Source: Corynebacterium jeddahense
GTDB taxonomy: Bacteria; Actinomycetota; Actinomycetes; Mycobacteriales; Mycobacteriaceae
Assembly (NCBI RefSeq): GCF_028609865.1
Contig: NZ_CP063194.1
Span: forward strand, 1,674,001 to 1,738,000
DNA length: 64,000 nucleotides
Direction of reading: 5' to 3'
The stretch's first letter is position 1. Each line of letters begins with the position of its first letter. Below, piece by piece: positions 1 to 8,280 of the stretch. Below the pieces are notes generated by a model, which was not told the origin of the DNA, searched no databases, and saw nothing but the letters and a program-made list of their open reading frames with translations. Position numbers and translations under genes: made by a program.

Positions 1-1076
1 TTCGCCGAGTAGGAGATCACGCCGCGCTTCGTGCGCGGGATGTGGTTGAGCGGCGGCACGTCGCCGACCGTCTCGGCCGAGCGCACGATGCGGCTCATGG
101 TGCGCACCACGTTGTGCGGGTCCACGCCGACGGACGTCTCGCCGGAGAGCATGACGGCGTCCGCGCCGTCGAGCACGGCGTTGGCCACGTCAGAGGCCTC
201 GGCGCGGGTCGGGCGGGAGTTCTCGATCATCGAGTCGAGCATCTGCGTGGCCACGATCACCGGCTTCGCGTTCTCGCGCGCGATCTGGATGACTCGCTTC
301 TGCACGAGCGGCACCTGCTCGAGCGGGATCTCCACGCCGAGGTCGCCGCGGGCGACCATCACGGCGTCAAACGCGAGGATGATGGATTCGAGCGCGTCGA
401 CGGCCTCGGGCTTTTCAAGCTTGGCGACGACCGGCACGCGCCTGCCCACTTCGTCCATGATCTCGTGCACGAGGTCCACGTCCGACGGGGAGCGCACGAA
501 CGACAGGGCGACGATATCCACGCCGAGCTGCAGCGCGAAGCGCAGGTCTTCCTTGTCCTTCTCGCTCAGCGCCGGCACGGAAATGTCCATGCCCGGCAGC
601 GAGACGCCCTTGTTGTTCGATACCGGGCCGCCCTCGGTGACGCGGCAGACGACATCGTTGCCGTCGATCTCGGTGCAGACGAGGCCCACCTTGCCGTCGT
701 CGACAAGCAGGCGATCCCCCGGCTTCGCGTCATCCGCGAGGTGCTTGTAGGTGGTGGACACGCGGTCGTGCGTGCCCTCGACGTCGTCGACGGTGATGCG
801 CACCGTCTCGCCGGTCTCCCACACCGTCTTGCCGTCGCCCTCGAAGCGGCCGAGACGGATCTTCGGGCCCTGCAGGTCGGCGAGGATGCCCACGGCGTGG
901 CCGGTCTCGTCGGTCGCCTCGCGCACCCAGCGGTAGTTCTGCTCGTGGTCGGCATGCTCGCCGTGCGAGAAGTTCAGGCGCGCGACGTCCATGCCGTCGC
1001 GCACCAAGCCCAGGATGGCGTCTTTGCTGGCCACCGCCGGCCCGAGCGTGCAAACGATCTTGGTGTTTCTATCCAC
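1..1076 (-). CDS. pyk: Pyruvate kinase, 3' end cut by the window
   Basis: Pyruvate kinase transfers phosphate from phosphoenolpyruvate to ADP in the last step of glycolysis. The reverse strand reads [15 protein letters not shown] from a GTG at 1076, followed by [23 protein letters not shown], the metal/substrate segment [20 protein letters not shown] and the signature around [15 protein letters not shown]. All are classical pyruvate kinase motifs, and the match to my memory of the C. glutamicum enzyme is close. About 358 codons are present; the family is usually near 475 residues, so roughly the last quarter lies outside the window. The start codon overlaps the end of lgt by 8 bp, which suggests translational coupling. 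Confidence 0.95.
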   Translation of the reverse strand, partial: MDRNTKIVCTLGPAVASKDAILGLVRDGMDVARLNFSHGEHADHEQNYRWVREATDETGHAVGILADLQGPKIRLGRFEGDGKTVWETGETVRITVDDVEGTHDRVSTTYKHLADDAKPGDRLLVDDGKVGLVCTEIDGNDVVCRVTEGGPVSNNKGVSLPGMDISVPALSEKDKEDLRFALQLGVDIVALSFVRSPSDVDLVHEIMDEVGRRVPVVAKLEKPEAVDALESIILAFDAVMVARGDLGVEIPLEQVPLVQKRVIQIARENAKPVIVATQMLDSMIENSRPTRAEASDVANAVLDGADAVMLSGETSVGVDPHNVVRTMSRIVRSAETVGDVPPLNHIPRTKRGVISYSA

Positions 1077-2040
1077 GTTGTCGAACCTCGCCTTCGTAGG
1101 TTGCTTGCGTGTGTTCCGTTTCCCCACGGTACTCCGCTTCGCTGACACGTGCCGGGGCCGAACCGGCGGAGTTGTACGAAGGATCAACCTCTTCCGGCGT
1201 CTCGCGGTCCTTGCGCTGGCGCAGGAATACCACCACCGCGACGATGAAGAGGATCGCCGAGACCCACGTGTTTACGCGCAGGCCGAGAATGTGCGTCGCC
1301 TCGTCGCGACGCATGAGCTCGATGAAGAACCGGCCCAGGGTGTAGCTGGCCACGTACAGCCAGAACACGCTGCCGCGGCCGAGGCGGAAGCGCTTGTCGG
1401 CCCAGATAAGCACGAAGAACATGGCGACGTTCCAGATCAGCTCGTAAAGGAACGTCGGGTGCACGCTCGCGATCACCTCGCCGGTGGAGCGCCCCGTGAG
1501 CGGCGCGTAGTTGCCCGCATCGTTGACGCGGTAGTAAATGTCCAGCGCCCACGGCACGTTCGTCTCCGCGCCGTAGAGCTCCTGGTTGAAGTAGTTGCCT
1601 AGGCGCCCGATGCCCTGGGCAAGGATGATGGTTGGCGCGACGGCGTCCGCGAGGGGGGCGAGCGGCAGCTTCTTGTGCCGCATCATCGCCCACACGGCGA
1701 GCGCCCCGAGCACGACGGCGCCGATGATGCCCAGGCCGCCGGCGGAGATGTTGAACGCCTTCCACGGGTCCTTGCCCTCACCGAAGTACTTATCGTGGTC
1801 GGTAATCACGTGGTAGAGGCGCCCGCCGACGATGCCGGCCGGGATGGCCACGATCGCCGCGTCCCACACCGTGTCCGGGTTGCCGCCACGGGCGGCGTAG
1901 CGGCGCAGTGAGATCGCCAGCGCCACGACGATGCCGGTCATGATGCACAGCGCGTACGCGCGGATCGGGATCGGCCCGAGGTACCAGACGCCCTGCGGCG
2001 GAGACGGAATGTTGGCGAGAATCAGCGAGTGCACGCACAA
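1069..2040 (-). CDS. lgt: Prolipoprotein diacylglyceryl transferase
   Basis: Lgt moves diacylglyceryl from phosphatidylglycerol to the lipobox cysteine of prolipoproteins in the cytoplasmic membrane, the first step of lipoprotein maturation. The 323-residue product has the expected seven or so membrane segments, [10 protein letters not shown] near residues 72-81, the Lgt signature [10 protein letters not shown] at about 145-154, and HPTFLYEL in the second half. The N-terminus around residues 11-30 ([20 protein letters not shown]) matches corynebacterial Lgt, and the C-terminus is a hydrophilic tail of variable type. Its 3' end overlaps pyk. The window also encodes LspA and at least four lipoproteins that would be clients. 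Confidence 0.96.
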   Translation of the reverse strand: MCVHSLILANIPSPPQGVWYLGPIPIRAYALCIMTGIVVALAISLRRYAARGGNPDTVWDAAIVAIPAGIVGGRLYHVITDHDKYFGEGKDPWKAFNISAGGLGIIGAVVLGALAVWAMMRHKKLPLAPLADAVAPTIILAQGIGRLGNYFNQELYGAETNVPWALDIYYRVNDAGNYAPLTGRSTGEVIASVHPTFLYELIWNVAMFFVLIWADKRFRLGRGSVFWLYVASYTLGRFFIELMRRDEATHILGLRVNTWVSAILFIVAVVVFLRQRKDRETPEEVDPSYNSAGSAPARVSEAEYRGETEHTQATYEGEVRQRG

Positions 2041-2061
2041 CAGTGTGCCACCCGGCGCGGG

Positions 2062-2880
2062 TCAGCGCCTCGACGGGCACGCGGGGTGCTGCCCCGCCGT
2101 CGCCAGCGAGCGCGTCGCGGCGAGCACGTCGCCCGCGGCCATGACAGCTTCCGCCGCGAGGACGGCGTCAGCCCCGCACGCGGCGGCGTCGATGAGGTCG
2201 CGCGGCGTGGCCACCCCGCCGAGGCTGATCTTGATCACGTTGCTGGGCAGCCCCGGCGCGATCTCGGCGAAGGCGTTGCGGTTGAGATCGTTCGTGTCAA
2301 AGGTCCAGGAGTTCACGGCCACCACGCTCGCCCCCGCCTCGAGCGCCCGGTCCGCCTCCTCGGGCGTGCGCACCTCGAGCACCGCGGCCATGCCGAGCGA
2401 CTCCGCGCGGTCGAGCAACGCCACCAGCCGGGCCTGCTCGAGGATCCCCACCTGCAGCGGCACCGCGTCCGCACCGTAACAGCGCGCCTCGTGGATCTGG
2501 TACGGGTCGACGATGACGTCGCGGCACATCATCGGCAGCTCCACCGCCGCGCGGGCCTCCGCCATGTCGGCGAGCGAGCCGTCGAAACGCATCTGTTCAG
2601 TCTGGCAGGCGATGAGGTGCGCTCCCCCAGCTTCGATGTCGCGCGCCAGCGTATCGACGCTCGTTCCGCTCGCCCCCGTCGGCCCGAAGACGGGCGAGTT
2701 GCGCTTGATCTCCACGATCACGCTGCACCCGTGACGCAAAAGCGCCGCCCGGGCATCCCGGGTCGGCGCCATATCGCGTGAGCGTGCCTTGATTTCCTTG
2801 AACGGCACTATCGCCTCGCGTTTCGCAACGTCGCTAAGCACGGCTTCGACGACGCTGTCGAGTGCGCTCGTGGCCGGCAT
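2062..2880 (-). CDS. TrpC-like protein (indole-3-glycerol-phosphate synthase fold) with lost catalytic residues
   Basis: The 272 residues align over their whole length with actinobacterial TrpC. EIKRNSP at 57-63, the PYQIHEAR segment, the Glu of VLEVRT near 169 and the Asn of VAVN at 190 are kept. Other conserved positions are not. The LRKDF motif with the essential lysine reads MCRDV (118-122). The ARDL after the Asn reads SWTF. The AESG loop reads SLGG (219-222). The phosphate-loop glycine near VGEG is gone (LAAEA). Indole-3-glycerol-phosphate synthase activity is therefore unlikely, although the frame is intact. In M. tuberculosis trpC lies at this position, followed by trpB, trpA and lgt; here trpB and trpA are absent. 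It may be a repurposed remnant of an ancestral trp operon. Confidence 0.8.
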   Translation of the reverse strand: MPATSALDSVVEAVLSDVAKREAIVPFKEIKARSRDMAPTRDARAALLRHGCSVIVEIKRNSPVFGPTGASGTSVDTLARDIEAGGAHLIACQTEQMRFDGSLADMAEARAAVELPMMCRDVIVDPYQIHEARCYGADAVPLQVGILEQARLVALLDRAESLGMAAVLEVRTPEEADRALEAGASVVAVNSWTFDTNDLNRNAFAEIAPGLPSNVIKISLGGVATPRDLIDAAACGADAVLAAEAVMAAGDVLAATRSLATAGQHPACPSRR

Positions 2881-2947
2881 GGCTACCTCCCGGAGGCAAT
2901 GGGCTGTATACGAGTAAGGCTAGCCGGTCGCCCGGTGCAACCAGAAA

Positions 2948-3622
2948 TTACCTCCCGGCCGGGTCCGTGGGGTCGATGTCGGCGCTGATCGCGTCCCAGA
3001 GCACGCGGCCGGACTGCGGGTCCTGCTCGAGGTCGCTGCGTACCTTCTCCCTGCGCACCGACTCCTTCTCGTACTTGTTCTGCCGCGGCGAGTCCGCTGC
3101 CGGCCGGAACACGAGGAGCAGGCCGCCGACGAGCCCGATGGCCGCGCCCGCGAGCGTGAGCGCTGGGCCGAGCGGCACGACCGTCGCCGAGGTAATTTCA
3201 GCCCACTGCGCGATCGTGTCTGCCCCGGACCCGCTGCCGGAGCCCGCGGTGCCGGCCCCGGACTGCTCGGCGCCGGCGGTGAGGATCGCGTGGGCGCGCT
3301 CGGTGTCGGCCCCGCGCACGAGGAGCTGCGCGGCGGGCACGGCGACCCCCGCGGAGGCGAGCGCGGCGATCGCGCCGACCACCCGTCGCCCGACGCGGCG
3401 CAGCGCGAACCCGGCGGCCATGCCCGCGATGAGCAGCACCGCGACGGCGACCGCTTCCGTCGACCAGTCGGCCCCGCGAACGGCGGCCGTCCCGGCGCCG
3501 GAGAGGTCGTCGACGTACTCGACGTCGACCCACGTCGTCCGGGCGACCGCCCAGATGAGCGCGCCCGCGACGCCGAGCAGCGCCGCGCCCGCGCGGGCGA
3601 GTGTCTTGTCCGCTTGTGCCAC
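2948..3622 (-). CDS. Trp-biosynthesis-associated membrane protein (TIGR02234 / Rv1610-like)
   Basis: This 224-residue integral membrane protein has about four hydrophobic segments (LLGVAGALIWAVA near the N-terminus, then VAVLLIAGMAAGF, VGAIAALASAGVAV and LAGAAIGLVGGLLLV) and a charged cytoplasmic tail. The position directly upstream of the trpC homologue and the TWVDVEY segment after helix 1 match the actinobacterial TIGR02234 family, whose biochemical role is unknown to me. A GTG at 3622 is chosen because it lies three bases after the stop of the phosphatase gene; an upstream in-frame extension would run through that gene. It survives although most trp genes around it are gone. Confidence 0.75.
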   Translation of the reverse strand: MAQADKTLARAGAALLGVAGALIWAVARTTWVDVEYVDDLSGAGTAAVRGADWSTEAVAVAVLLIAGMAAGFALRRVGRRVVGAIAALASAGVAVPAAQLLVRGADTERAHAILTAGAEQSGAGTAGSGSGSGADTIAQWAEITSATVVPLGPALTLAGAAIGLVGGLLLVFRPAADSPRQNKYEKESVRREKVRSDLEQDPQSGRVLWDAISADIDPTDPAGR

Positions 3623-3624
3623 CG

Positions 3625-4431
3625 TTAACCCCTTTCTTCCTCTGCGCCGCGCAGGATCCGCAGCACGGCGCCGTGCGCGTCGGGGGTGCCCACGATCGCG
3701 CCGACCTTCCCCGGCGCCCAGGCGCTGCCGTCGCCGGCCGTCACCGTCGCGCCGGCGCAGCGCCCGAGCAGCACGCCGGCGGCGTTGTCCCACACGTGCG
3801 GGGAGAAGCTCACCGCGGCGCGGTAGATCCCCTGCGCCACGAACGCGAGGTCGACGCCGACCGAGCCGCTGATGCGCGGGCGCAGCCCCTCCTCGGCGAG
3901 GGCGCCGGCGAGGGCGAGCCGCACGCTCGAGGGGAAGCGGCGCCGGTCGAGCGAGGCGAGCGAGCCCATCCCGACCTGCGGCGCCGCCGCGCTCGTCGCG
4001 CCGAGTGGCGGTAGCGTCTCGCCGTTGAGGGCGACGGGCCCGCCCTCCACCGCGGTCAGGCGCATGCCGAGCAGCGGGGCGTCGACGACGGCGGCGGCCG
4101 GCTGGCCGTCGAGAAGCAACGCGACCAAGATCGCGCAGTTCGGGTTGCCGGAAGAATAGTTAGAGGTGCCGTCGATGGGGTCGACCACCCAGCACGCGCG
4201 CGGGTCGAGGTTGCCGCCCTGCTCCTCGCCGTAGACGGTCACGCCCGTCTCCGCCTTGAGCCGCGTGCGCAGCAACTTCTCGATCGCGAGGTCCGCCGCC
4301 GTGGCGAAGTCGCCCGGCCCCTTAAACAGCGCGGGCGCGGCGCCGAGCTCGGCGAGGAAGATCTCGCGCGCCTCGTCGACCGCGGCCTGCGCCGCCTGCG
4401 CGTACCCGGAAAGCGCCCGTTCGTCCGCCAC
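3625..4431 (-). CDS. impA: Inositol monophosphatase family phosphatase
   Basis: Metal-dependent sugar-phosphate phosphatase, 268 residues. The Mg-binding set is complete: GEE at 68-70, WVVDPIDGTSNY at 81-92 and the C-terminal WDNAAG at about 214-219. In C. glutamicum and M. tuberculosis a gene of this family called impA lies inside the his cluster between hisA and hisF; here it remains while both neighbours are absent. Substrates could be inositol-1-phosphate for phosphatidylinositol and mycothiol synthesis, or another sugar phosphate. Histidinol-phosphate phosphatase is possible by family, but I have no residue-level evidence for it. The start is 4 bp downstream of the HisH-like stop, so the two are co-transcribed. 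Confidence 0.85.
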   Translation of the reverse strand: MADERALSGYAQAAQAAVDEAREIFLAELGAAPALFKGPGDFATAADLAIEKLLRTRLKAETGVTVYGEEQGGNLDPRACWVVDPIDGTSNYSSGNPNCAILVALLLDGQPAAAVVDAPLLGMRLTAVEGGPVALNGETLPPLGATSAAAPQVGMGSLASLDRRRFPSSVRLALAGALAEEGLRPRISGSVGVDLAFVAQGIYRAAVSFSPHVWDNAAGVLLGRCAGATVTAGDGSAWAPGKVGAIVGTPDAHGAVLRILRGAEEERG

Positions 4432-4435
4432 GGCC

Positions 4436-5074
4436 CTACCCCAGCTGGCGCAGCCAGTTGCCCAGCACCGCCGCCCCGGCCTCGCCCGACGTCTCCGGGT
4501 GGAACTGCGTCGCCCACAGCGCGCCGTTTTCCACGGCCGCCAGCACGTGCGGCTCCTGCACCCAGCTCAGCCGCGGGTACGCGATGAAGTCGTCCTCGTC
4601 GAGCGCGAACTCGCGCACGCCCGCCCCGGCATGAAAGTCGAACTCCGCCGCCGGATCCACACCGTGCAGCAGCTCCGAGTCGGGCGCCGGCGACACGTGT
4701 GCGCTCTCGAGCTGGGCGTCTAGCTTCTCGACGCCTCCCGGCCACTCGCCGAACCCCTTCGACTTCGCGTCGACCTGCTCGAAGAGCACCTGCATCCCGG
4801 TACCCGTGGCGAGCACGGGGCGCGCCCCGGCGAGGCGCTGGCCGACGATGCGCTCCCCCATCACCGACGCGAGCGACTTCGCCGCCGCCGTCGCCGGGCC
4901 CCGGCCCGCCACGACGAGCCCGTCCGCCGCAAGCGCTTCCGCCGGGTCCGCGGTGGCGAACGCGATCGCGCCGAGCTGCGCGAGCGCGTCCCGGGTGGCG
5001 TCGATCGCGCCGCCCTCCGCCCCCTCGGGGTAGTCGAGCACGGCCACGGTGAGACCAGCGGGGATATGCGTCAT
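4436..5074 (-). CDS. HisH-like glutamine amidotransferase domain lacking the catalytic cysteine
   Basis: The 212 residues align with corynebacterial HisH, the glutaminase subunit of imidazole glycerol phosphate synthase: IVGQRLAGARPV, GMQVLFE, GEWPGGVEKL and VENGALWATQFHPE are recognisable. The nucleophile elbow, G-I-C-x-G in active HisH, reads A-T-G-T-G (89-93), so the cysteine is a glycine. His192 and Glu194 of the triad remain. The N-terminal GSGNL, the VPGVGAF loop and the PHMGWN motif are also lost or degenerate. Glutaminase activity is not expected, and no hisF partner is in the window. The frame is open and a promoter-like element precedes it, so it may be a recruited protein or a slowly decaying gene. 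Confidence 0.8.
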   Translation of the reverse strand: MTHIPAGLTVAVLDYPEGAEGGAIDATRDALAQLGAIAFATADPAEALAADGLVVAGRGPATAAAKSLASVMGERIVGQRLAGARPVLATGTGMQVLFEQVDAKSKGFGEWPGGVEKLDAQLESAHVSPAPDSELLHGVDPAAEFDFHAGAGVREFALDEDDFIAYPRLSWVQEPHVLAAVENGALWATQFHPETSGEAGAAVLGNWLRQLG

Positions 5075-5082
5075 GGTCAGGT

Positions 5083-5088
5083 AGTCTA
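5083..5088 (-). promoter_or_regulatory. Probable leaderless -10 element (TAGACT) of the HisH-like gene
   Basis: TAGACT lies exactly 8 bases before the ATG at 5074, with no ribosome binding site between them. The same hexamer and spacing occur before ilvA and the 77-residue membrane protein gene. No convincing -35 is seen. Confidence 0.45.
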
Positions 5089-5089
5089 G

Positions 5090-6406
5090 CTACCGCTCAT
5101 CGCGCGGGTAACGTCGCGGCGCCTGCACCGACTTCAACCGGGCGGAGAGGTTGTTCACCTCGACGACGCGGTGCTTGCCCAGCCGCCGGTCCAGCAGCGT
5201 GACCACGAGTCCGATCGTGATCACGCCGCCGGCGATGCCGAACATCGGCGCGAACGCCATCGTGGTGATGAGCATGCCGTAGAACGTCGAGCCGAGGCCG
5301 GTGCCGCCGTCGAACGCGATGTTCCACACCGCGGAGGCTTCGGAGGTCTTGTGCCGCGGGAGGCGGTAGAACATCATCGTCAGCGCCTCGTTCTGCGCCG
5401 CGCCAAAGCCCGCGCCGTAGAGCAGCGCAGCGATGAACATCACCCAGACCGGCAGCTTGAGGGCGAGGATGGCCGCCATGAGCAGCACGCCGAGCGCGGC
5501 GACGATTTGGAACGGGATGAGGACGCTGCCCGGGTACCCGCGCCGGTCCATGATCTTGCCCGCAGCGTAGCGCGAGAGCATCGCGGCGAAGTTGAGCACG
5601 CTGAGCATGACGCCGCCGAGCGCCGCGCCGCGGGCCGGGTCGAGCTCGCGCATGGACACCGGCAGGAAGTTCGTGATCGCGCCGTAGGCGGTGGTGATGA
5701 ACATGAGCGCAAGCGCCGGGACGAGCACGAGGTGCCACATGGGCACGTGCACGCCCTGGGCGGTCTCGGAATCGGGCGCGGGCTGCGGGATGACGGGGAC
5801 GGCAAACGAGGCCACGAGCGACACGAGCCCGATGGCCCCAGCGATGGCGTAGACGGGGCGGTAGCCGACCACGTCCACGAGCGCGAGGCCTGCGGGCAGG
5901 GCGAGCATCTGCGCGAGCCCGACGACGAGACCGAAGATGCCGGTGGCGCTTCCGAGCAAGCGCAGTGGCACGAGCTCGGCGACGATCGCCGCCTCCGCGA
6001 CGGACAGCGCGCCGAAGCCGACGCCGCGGATTGCGCTGACGGTGAGCAGCGGGGCCGGGTCCATCCCCAGCATGTAGCCGAGCGCGGGCACGCCGAGCAG
6101 CAGCGACGAGACGGCGATGACTCGCCGGTAGCCGAGCGTGCGCAGGGCCCGCGGCGTGAACACCTGCGTGATCACGGTGGCGAGCATGAACACGCCCGTG
6201 GACAGGCCCGCGAGCGAGGTCGGCTGGCCGTCGTCGATCACGTTCGTGGGCACCACCGGCAGGAGCAGGGCCCACGCCGCGAACGCGGAGGCGACCGCGA
6301 CGAGGACGGGGATGAGGCCGCGGGCGCGCCACACGTTGGTCAAGCCCTCAACCTCCCCGCGGGTGAGCGGCCGGTTGGCGTTGGCGAAGACGGAGAAGGC
6401 GGCCAC
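5090..6406 (-). CDS. MFS transporter
   Basis: A 438-residue polytopic protein with about twelve hydrophobic segments in two halves. It has a typical major-facilitator N-terminus (LVAVASAFAAWALLLPVVP) and loop motifs such as LRTLGYRRVIA after helix 2 and GKIMDRRGYPG between helices 8 and 9. The substrate cannot be read from the sequence. In C. glutamicum an MFS gene sits between hisB and hisH; the same neighbour of the HisH-like gene here anchors the synteny, while hisB, hisC and hisD are missing upstream. The GTG start at 6406 follows the previous stop by one base. Confidence 0.85.
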   Translation of the reverse strand: MAAFSVFANANRPLTRGEVEGLTNVWRARGLIPVLVAVASAFAAWALLLPVVPTNVIDDGQPTSLAGLSTGVFMLATVITQVFTPRALRTLGYRRVIAVSSLLLGVPALGYMLGMDPAPLLTVSAIRGVGFGALSVAEAAIVAELVPLRLLGSATGIFGLVVGLAQMLALPAGLALVDVVGYRPVYAIAGAIGLVSLVASFAVPVIPQPAPDSETAQGVHVPMWHLVLVPALALMFITTAYGAITNFLPVSMRELDPARGAALGGVMLSVLNFAAMLSRYAAGKIMDRRGYPGSVLIPFQIVAALGVLLMAAILALKLPVWVMFIAALLYGAGFGAAQNEALTMMFYRLPRHKTSEASAVWNIAFDGGTGLGSTFYGMLITTMAFAPMFGIAGGVITIGLVVTLLDRRLGKHRVVEVNNLSARLKSVQAPRRYPRDER

Positions 6407-6407
6407 G

Positions 6408-6638
6408 CTACATCACCTGCGCCAGCGTGAGCACGGCGAAGAGCACCGCCATCGCGGCGAGTGCGGCGAGCACGACGGTGAGTGCCTTCGAGCCGTTCTG
6501 GTACGACGCCCACACGCCGCCGACCAAGAGCCCTGCGACGAGACACAGGATGATCACCAACACCGGGTTGCCCAGTCCGGCCAACGCAACGCCCTCCTTC
6601 ACGCCCCGCACTCCCGGGGAACCGACTATCGCAGACAT
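6408..6638 (-). CDS. Small membrane protein
   Basis: From the ATG at 6638 this encodes 76 residues with two hydrophobic stretches, VLVIILCLVAGLLVGGVW and LTVVLAALAAMAVLFAVLTL, joined by a short polar loop. I do not recognise the family. It is directly upstream of the MFS transporter with one base between stop and start, so the two form an operon. A later GTG (product starting VKEGVALAG) would give about 64 residues and is an alternative start. Confidence 0.6.
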   Translation of the reverse strand: MSAIVGSPGVRGVKEGVALAGLGNPVLVIILCLVAGLLVGGVWASYQNGSKALTVVLAALAAMAVLFAVLTLAQVM

Positions 6639-6711
6639 TGTAAACAGCGCCCGTTTCGCCCGCCGGTCAGGGCGTTTATGCTGGGTTGCCAACACCACGC
6701 AGGAGGTCACC

Positions 6712-7755
6712 ATGGGAAAGCACGCGGCCGCGGCCGATGCGCAGCACCCGACCGAGGTAACGCTCGAGCGCGTGGCGGAAGCGCTGCGGGGCCTGGGCTT
6801 TGCGTCCGTGCAGCGCGACGACGCCCCGGACCGGCTCGTCGTCGCCGCGCTGAGCTTTACCGCCGCGGTCTGGATCGACTACCGGCAGCCGATGGCGCTC
6901 GTCGTGGACACCGCCGAGCGCATCCCCACCGATTTCGAGCACGCCACCGCGCTCGCCCGCTTCATCAACACCTGGAACCACGACCGGGTCGGCCCCGCCG
7001 CCTCGTACCGGCTCGCGGAGTCCGGGGACTTCACCGTGCGCATGCGCCGGCCGATCCACATCAAGCACGGGCTGACGGACGAGCAGCTGGGGGCGGAGCT
7101 CGTCGATACGCTGGCGCACGCCGCCTCCTTCTCGACGAAGCTGCGGACCCGCTTTCTCGACGCGGCGCTCGACCACCTGCTGCCCCCGCAGCTGCTGCGC
7201 CTCCAGGACGCGGAGGTGCTCAACGGCCGCCACCCGTCGCTGCGCCACCTTCCCCGCGGCGGGCGCGAGGACATCGTCTCGGCGCCGGAGCTGTTCGCGC
7301 CGCTGGACGCCGCGTTGCGCCCCGTCGCGCCGGAGACGCTCGCGGGGGTGCTCGACTCCCTCGACTTCCGCTACGCGATGAACGAGAGCGGCATCATCGC
7401 CACGGGCGTCAACGGCGTGCCGTTCGCGCTCACCGTCGACGGCGACAGCGACGAAACCTACGCGCGGGTGACCGGCATGTGGGACACCGGCCTCGACGCC
7501 GACGAGGAGTTCCTCCGTCTCTGGCTGGTGTGCAATGACGTCAACGAGCGCGCGACGGGCGCCGCGGCGTACCTCCACGAGTTCGACGGCAGGCTGCACA
7601 TGCACGCGGAGGCGACGATGCTCGCGACCGCCGGGGCGGCGGCGGAGCAGGTCGAGGAGTTCACCGTTTCCTCGCTGGCGGCGTGCCTCGCGTCCATCGA
7701 TTACGTGAGCCAGCTCGTGTCGGGCCGCTCCGCCGTGGAGTGGCCGAACACCTAG
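6712..7755 (+). CDS. YbjN domain-containing protein
   Basis: A soluble acidic protein of 347 residues that looks like two YbjN-type domains in tandem (about 15-170 and 200-330). Typical features are the ERVAEALRGLGF start, long runs of the type VTGMWDTGLDADEEFLRLWLVCNDVN, and FEHATALARFINTWNHDR in the first half. In other bacteria YbjN-fold proteins are chaperone-like or adaptor proteins; the role here is unknown. The ATG at 6712 has a textbook AGGAGG 5 bases upstream (6701-6706), which fixes the start. It is divergent from the small membrane protein gene and convergent with the next gene. Confidence 0.7.
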   Translation: MGKHAAAADAQHPTEVTLERVAEALRGLGFASVQRDDAPDRLVVAALSFTAAVWIDYRQPMALVVDTAERIPTDFEHATALARFINTWNHDRVGPAASYRLAESGDFTVRMRRPIHIKHGLTDEQLGAELVDTLAHAASFSTKLRTRFLDAALDHLLPPQLLRLQDAEVLNGRHPSLRHLPRGGREDIVSAPELFAPLDAALRPVAPETLAGVLDSLDFRYAMNESGIIATGVNGVPFALTVDGDSDETYARVTGMWDTGLDADEEFLRLWLVCNDVNERATGAAAYLHEFDGRLHMHAEATMLATAGAAAEQVEEFTVSSLAACLASIDYVSQLVSGRSAVEWPNT

Positions 7756-7758
7756 GCG

Positions 7759-8280
7759 CTACCGCTGCGGCTGCCCCTGGAGCGCGACGAGGTTCGTGCA
7801 CCAGTACACGACCGCCGCGGCGAACGGGCCGGCCACCCAGCCCACCCCGGGCTCGACCGGGGGCACGAGCGTGACCGTGTCGCCGGGCTGCAGCTGCGTG
7901 ACGTCGGGCATCGGGTGCAGCGCAGCGACGACGAACCCGCCGCAGATGTACGCCGCCGCGGCGGCTGCGGCCGCGGCAAACACCGCGAGCAGCATCCAGC
8001 CGACCCCGCCGCGGACGCGCCCGCGCTGCACGGCCCGCCACGCCACCGCGGCGATGACGACGCCCACGGCTGCCGTGAGCACCGCAAACCACGCGTAGCC
8101 GGTGAACGCGACGTTCGCGGGGCTTGCATCGGTGTCGATGCGCACGCCGCCGTCGGCCGCCTCGCCCGTGTACGCCGGGCGCAGCACGCCCCAGCTCGCG
8201 CCAGCGGCAAGGCCCAATACGAGACTGAGCGCCAGGAGCCCAGCTCCGGCGCTCAGCGTGTGCCTCCGTGCTAGTTGCAC
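7759..8280 (-). CDS. Conserved membrane protein of unknown function
   Basis: A 173-residue protein with four predicted membrane helices (residues about 10-32, 60-82, 92-115 and 147-168). Two extracytoplasmic loops follow helices 1 and 3, the second reading MPDVTQLQPGDTVTLVPPVEPG. The architecture resembles mycobacterial DUF2567-type proteins, but I cannot confirm that assignment. The GTG start at 8280 overlaps the last 10 bases of the upstream lipoprotein gene, indicating translational coupling, so the two products may act together at the membrane. Confidence 0.6.
   Translation of the reverse strand: MQLARRHTLSAGAGLLALSLVLGLAAGASWGVLRPAYTGEAADGGVRIDTDASPANVAFTGYAWFAVLTAAVGVVIAAVAWRAVQRGRVRGGVGWMLLAVFAAAAAAAAAYICGGFVVAALHPMPDVTQLQPGDTVTLVPPVEPGVGWVAGPFAAAVVYWCTNLVALQGQPQR

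Noticed and set aside
31..1145. Plus-strand open frames over the pyk region
   Set aside because: The minus strand encodes clear pyruvate kinase; the plus-strand products are low-complexity shadows.
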